NCBI GenBank assembly: GCA_020431135.1
Contig: JAGQIT010000388.1
Span: 1 to 9,500 of the forward strand
DNA: 9,500 nucleotides
Origin: Myxococcales bacterium
GTDB lineage: Bacteria > Myxococcota_A > Polyangia > Nannocystales > Nannocystaceae
Reading direction: 5' to 3'
The notes under the pieces were generated by a model. The model was not told the origin of the DNA, did no database searches, and was given only the letters and a program-made list of their open reading frames with translations. The position numbers were made by a program, and so were the translations under genes. Numbering within the stretch: position 1 is the first letter of the stretch; each line of letters begins with the position of its first letter. Positions 6,809 to 9,500 of the stretch are shown piece by piece.

Positions 6809-6865
6809 ACGTCTGTGGTAGATGACGTCTCGAGTAGGCGTCTGCGACGCGTTTGCGCCGCGTCT
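6807..6865. repeat. Cluster of CGTCT-containing repeats and an inverted repeat upstream of the peroxidase gene
   Basis: The core (A/G)CGTCT occurs four times: GACGTCT at 6808-6814 and 6824-6830, GGCGTCT at 6837-6843 and CGCGTCT at 6859-6865. AGACGTC (6807-6813) and GACGTCT (6824-6830) form a perfect 7-bp inverted repeat around a 10-nt loop, and AGACGTCT is itself palindromic. Density in about 60 bp between two genes is unusual, and the position would suit a transcription-factor binding site. No known operator is recognised. Confidence 0.4.
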
Positions 6866-6877
6866 GGGCCGTTTTTT
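6846..6877 (+). terminator. Weak candidate intrinsic terminator after sppA
   Basis: GACGCG (6846-6851) pairs perfectly with CGCGTC (6859-6864) around a 7-nt loop. A run of six T follows at 6872-6877, separated from the stem by 7 nt. The separation is longer than usual and competing stems exist (GCGTC at 6838-6842 with GACGC at 6846-6850), so this is only a candidate. It is the only T-run in the vicinity. Confidence 0.35.
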
Positions 6878-6902
6878 GAGGGGGCGAGGGGGACATCTCT
6901 TG

Positions 6903-6908
6903 TATCCT
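6903..6908 (+). promoter_or_regulatory. Candidate -10 box of the peroxidase gene
   Basis: TATCCT fits TAnnnT and ends 7 nt before the ATG at 6916, in a locally AT-richer stretch (about 6893-6915). The nearest purine-rich run (about 6880-6892) is more than 20 nt from the ATG, too far for ribosome binding. TTGAGG at 6876-6881 would be a poor -35 with a 21-bp spacer. Suggests a leaderless transcript. Confidence 0.35.
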
Positions 6909-6915
6909 CACTGCA

Positions 6916-8223
6916 ATGCGTAGGCGTTCTTGGAGTTTGTTGGCGCTCGGCGCCGCGGTTGTTCTCGGCGGTTGCACGGGTGAAGGGGAGGAGGGCGTCG
7001 TCTTCACCGACGAGGAGTGGGCGAAGGTCCAGGAGCTCTCGCCCGCGCCCGGGGCGATCGACGACACGACCAACAAGTACGCGGACAACGCCGACGCGGC
7101 GGATCTCGGCCACCGCCTCTTCTTCGATCCCGGCTACTCGGGTCCGATCGAGGTCGGCGACGACGGCATGAACGGCGGCCTCGGGGCGATGGGCGAGACC
7201 GGCAAGGTCTCGTGCCGGAGCTGCCACCTCGGCGACTGGCTGATCGACACGCGCTCGCAGCCGAACGGCACCTCGCTGGCGATCGGGTGGTTCATCCGCA
7301 ACGCGCCGACGCTCGTCAACGTCGCCACCTACGAGACGCAATTCGGCTGGGTCGGCTACAACGACAACCTCTGGGGCAAGAGCCTGATCCCGGCCGAGTT
7401 CGTCATGGGGACGACGCGGACGGGGATCGTCCGCTACGTCTACGACAACTACAAGGCGGACTACGACGCGATCTTCGACACGCCGCTCGACGACGCCCTC
7501 GCCGACGACGCCCGCTTCCCCGCCGACGCGACGCCGCTCGCAGCCGACGGATCGTGGGCGACGATGGACGAGGCCGACAAGGCGATCGTCAACGAGGCCT
7601 ACGCCAACTTCGGCAAGGCGCTCGCCGCCTACCAGCGCAACCTGATCTCCGGCGAGTCGCCCTTCGATCGCTACGCCGCCGGCGACGACGCGGCGATCTC
7701 CGAGTCGGCCAAGCGCGGCCTCAAGCTCTTCATCGGCAAGGCGGCGTGCGTCGAGTGTCACAGCGGCCCGACCTTCTCCAACGAGGAGTTCCACGTCACC
7801 GGCGTCCCGCAGGTCGGCGAGCACGTCGCGCCCGCGCCGGGCTACGACGACGGGCGCTACGGCGCCGTCCCGATCTACCTCGGCTGGGACTTCAACACCG
7901 CGGGCCCGTTCAACGACGACCCGACGATCGATCGCACCAGCGGGGTCACGGACGACACGGCGCTCACCGGCGCCTTCCGGACCAAGGGCCTGCGCAACGT
8001 CGCGATGACCGGCCCCTACATGCACACCGGCCACCTGGAGACGCTCCGCGACGTCGTCATCTTCTACAACGAGGGCGGCGGCGACGGGGAATTCGCCGGG
8101 TCCAAGGACCCGCTGATGGTCCCGCTCAACCTCACGGACCAGGAGATCGACGACATCGTCGCCTTCCTCGAGTCGCTCACCGGCGAGGCTGTGCCGGCGG
8201 AGTGGCTCGTCGATCCGAACTGA
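6916..8223 (+). CDS. Di-heme cytochrome c peroxidase / MauG-family lipoprotein
   Basis: The protein has 435 residues. Residues 1-20 are a lipoprotein signal: RRR, a hydrophobic core, then LGGC with Cys20 as the likely lipidated residue, so the mature enzyme should be membrane-anchored on the periplasmic side. DLGHRLFFDP (about 63-72) precedes the first c-type heme site CRSCH (100-104). The block AYQRNLISGESPFDRY precedes the second heme site CVECH (278-282). LRNVAMTGPYMHTGHLETL follows (Met364, Tyr368, Met369 and His370), a conserved C-terminal block of the family and a source of candidate axial ligands. Family members reduce hydrogen peroxide with cytochrome c electrons or, like MauG, oxidise protein residues. 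The WDGR-type block usual between the first heme and the following helix is replaced by FGWVGYNDNLWGKSL (143-157). The first 23 codons use many T- or A-ending codons, unlike the rest. The usual length is 320-370, so this one is long. Confidence 0.9.
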   Translation: MRRRSWSLLALGAAVVLGGCTGEGEEGVVFTDEEWAKVQELSPAPGAIDDTTNKYADNADAADLGHRLFFDPGYSGPIEVGDDGMNGGLGAMGETGKVSCRSCHLGDWLIDTRSQPNGTSLAIGWFIRNAPTLVNVATYETQFGWVGYNDNLWGKSLIPAEFVMGTTRTGIVRYVYDNYKADYDAIFDTPLDDALADDARFPADATPLAADGSWATMDEADKAIVNEAYANFGKALAAYQRNLISGESPFDRYAAGDDAAISESAKRGLKLFIGKAACVECHSGPTFSNEEFHVTGVPQVGEHVAPAPGYDDGRYGAVPIYLGWDFNTAGPFNDDPTIDRTSGVTDDTALTGAFRTKGLRNVAMTGPYMHTGHLETLRDVVIFYNEGGGDGEFAGSKDPLMVPLNLTDQEIDDIVAFLESLTGEAVPAEWLVDPN

Positions 8224-8248
8224 GCCGCGGCGATCGTCGCAGCGCTGC

Positions 8249-8282
8249 CGCGCCGCCTCACCCGTCGACGGGAGGCGGCGCG
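8249..8282. terminator. GC-rich stem-loop between convergent genes, candidate bidirectional terminator
   Basis: CGCGCCGCCT (8249-8258) pairs perfectly with AGGCGGCGCG (8273-8282). Inside, CCCGTCGACGGG (8261-8272) is a 12-bp palindrome that extends the stem past a two-base CA bulge. The element lies 25 bp after the peroxidase stop and 33 bp from the stop of the convergent phosphatase. No T-run follows on either strand, so it is not a classical intrinsic terminator, but its position and symmetry suit a shared transcript end or RNA-stabilising hairpin. Confidence 0.5.
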
Positions 8283-8315
8283 CTCGCGAGGGGGCCCGAG
8301 AACGGGGGCGGCCAA

Positions 8316-9500
8316 CTACGCCGCGGGCGCGTCGTCTCCTCGGACGCGGAAGAGCAGGAGCGTGATGTCGTCATCGATCTCGGCCCGCCAGGCCGCGCAC
8401 GCGTCGGCGACCTCGGCCGCGATGGTCGCCACCGGCGCGTCCCTGCGGGACTGGATGAGCTCCTGGACGCGCTCGATGCCGAACTGCTCGCCGTTGGCGT
8501 CGCGGGCCTCGATCAGCCCGTCGCTGTAGAGGAGCACGAGGTCCCCCGGGGCGAGGTCGACGCTGTCGTCGATGAGCGCGTCCTTGATGTCGGGGAGCAC
8601 GCCGAGCCATGTCCCCGGGGTCATGACCTCCTCGGCGGCGTCGGTGCCGGCGCGGAGGAGGAGGAAGGGCTCGTGGGCGCCCGAGAAGCGCAGGCTGCCG
8701 TCGCGGCGGAAGCGGAAGAGCGTGAAGGTGACGTGCTCGTTCTGGCCGAGGCGCTCGCGGACGTTGTCGTAGATCGTCGCGTTGAGGGTGCCGACGAGCT
8801 CGCTCGGCGGCGCGTCGGGGCGCTCGCGGACGAGGCTGGCGACGGAGCTCTGGACCATCAGCATCACCAGGCCAGCGCGCAGGCCGTGGCCGGCGACGTC
8901 GCCGACGCCGATCCAGGCGCCGTCCTCGGTCGGGAAGACGTCGAAGTAGTCGCCGCCGACCTCGGTCGCGGTCCGCATCACGGCGGCGATCTCGAGGCCC
9001 GGCGCCCGCGGCTCGGCCGGGACGATGGAGGTCTGGATCTGGGCGGCGATCTCCATCTCGTTCTCGAGGCGCTGCTTCTTCTCGAGCTCGACGCGCGACT
9101 GGGCGAGCTCGCTGACCATGCGGTTCATCGCGGCGCCGAGCGTGCGGATCTCGTCGGGTCCCTTGAGCGCGTGCTTCGGGGCGAGCTCGCCGGCGGCGAT
9201 CGTCCGCGTGAAGTCGACGAGGTCGTCGACGGGCCGGGCGAGGCGGCGGGCGACGAGGAAGGCGAGGGCGATCGCCACGAGGACGGCGAGGCCGGCGATC
9301 AGCAGGAGCTGGCGGACGATCGCCCGGCTGTCGGCGAGGGCCTTGTCGAGCGATCGGAGGATGACGAAGCGCAGCTCCTGGTCGGGGCGCGCGCTCGGGA
9401 AGGCGCCGACGCGCGCGAGGAGGCGCGAGCCGGCGACCTCGACGGTCTCGGCGTCGTCGACGAGCGAGGCGGGGAAGACCGCGAGGAGCGCCGCGGCGTC
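8316..9500 (-). CDS. Membrane-bound HAMP domain SpoIIE/RsbU-type PP2C serine phosphatase (partial, 5' end outside window)
   Basis: The open frame reaches the right edge with no stop, so 394 C-terminal residues are visible; numbering here counts from base 9500. Residues 1-63 look like the end of an extracytoplasmic sensor region. A membrane helix (about 65-85, LLLIAGLAVLVAIALAFLV) leads into a HAMP linker beginning ARRLARPVDDL, with PDEIRTLGAAMN. A helical connector (ELEKKQRLENEMEIAAQIQ) follows. The PP2C/SpoIIE domain has GGDYFD with Asp184 and Asp187, GDVAGHG with Asp201, SDGLIEA with Asp327, and DDDITLL with Asp376-378, so the metal-binding acidic residues appear complete. Such phosphatases typically dephosphorylate STAS-domain anti-anti-sigma factors in partner-switching pathways; no STAS or anti-sigma gene is visible here. 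A Met at 9276-9278 lies inside the membrane helix and is not a credible start. Domain identity is secure; the signal and target are unknown. Confidence 0.93.
   Translation of the reverse strand, partial: DAAALLAVFPASLVDDAETVEVAGSRLLARVGAFPSARPDQELRFVILRSLDKALADSRAIVRQLLLIAGLAVLVAIALAFLVARRLARPVDDLVDFTRTIAAGELAPKHALKGPDEIRTLGAAMNRMVSELAQSRVELEKKQRLENEMEIAAQIQTSIVPAEPRAPGLEIAAVMRTATEVGGDYFDVFPTEDGAWIGVGDVAGHGLRAGLVMLMVQSSVASLVRERPDAPPSELVGTLNATIYDNVRERLGQNEHVTFTLFRFRRDGSLRFSGAHEPFLLLRAGTDAAEEVMTPGTWLGVLPDIKDALIDDSVDLAPGDLVLLYSDGLIEARDANGEQFGIERVQELIQSRRDAPVATIAAEVADACAAWRAEIDDDITLLLFRVRGDDAPAA

Noticed and set aside
6490..8034. Minus-strand open frame of 514 codons opposite the peroxidase and sppA end
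   Set aside because: It spans the ends of two real genes and the intergenic region, with low-complexity translation that becomes Ser/Thr/Arg-rich where the intergenic DNA is less GC-biased. No supporting motif.
1..9500. CRISPR arrays, tRNA or rRNA genes, insertion sequences, phage or defence genes
   Set aside because: Reading both strands shows no regularly spaced repeats, no recognisable RNA gene, no terminal inverted repeats with a transposase, and no composition shift that would suggest a transferred island.

Overview
The window is uniformly very GC-rich, with nearly every codon ending in G or C. Together with the gene set (a MutS2, an unusually long SppA, a lipid-anchored di-heme cytochrome c peroxidase, a HAMP/PP2C phosphatase) this suggests a Gram-negative, high-GC bacterium, most likely Myxococcota or a related deltaproteobacterial lineage. 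That placement is inference from composition and gene style; no rRNA or marker tree is available here.

Layout. (1) Bases 1-1263, minus strand: four tightly coupled membrane-protein genes of an Mrp/Mnh-type cation/proton antiporter or Mbh-like complex, transcribed mnhE > mnhF > mnhG > a DUF4040 (MbhD-like) subunit that runs off the left edge. Junctions are overlapping or within about 10 bp, and the downstream genes have strong Shine-Dalgarno sites. (2) Bases 1264-1554: a divergent intergenic region with an A-tract, a CG dinucleotide run and a plausible mutS2 promoter. (3) Bases 1555-4080, plus strand: mutS2 with all expected domains. (4) Bases 4130-6799, plus strand: an S49-family SppA peptidase with both catalytic residues, preceded by a signal peptide and about 300 residues that read like an outer-membrane beta-barrel. 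This is the most unusual object in the window. (5) Bases 6800-6915: a repeat-rich intergenic region with a weak terminator and a -10-like box. (6) Bases 6916-8223, plus strand: a di-heme cytochrome c peroxidase/MauG-family lipoprotein. (7) Bases 8224-8315: a strong stem-loop between convergent genes. (8) Bases 8316-9500, minus strand: the C-terminal part of a membrane-bound HAMP plus SpoIIE/RsbU-type PP2C phosphatase whose sensor domain continues past the right edge.

How the genes fit together. Only the minus-strand antiporter cluster is a clear operon. mutS2, sppA and the peroxidase are co-directional. Each lacks a good Shine-Dalgarno site and has a TAnnnT-like hexamer (CATACT in mutS2) 7-8 nt before its start, which suggests separate promoters and leaderless or near-leaderless transcripts. 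I see no mobile element, CRISPR array, tRNA or rRNA, and no multi-gene defence-like system. Apart from the SppA fusion and the initiation pattern, the window looks like ordinary housekeeping and envelope genes.
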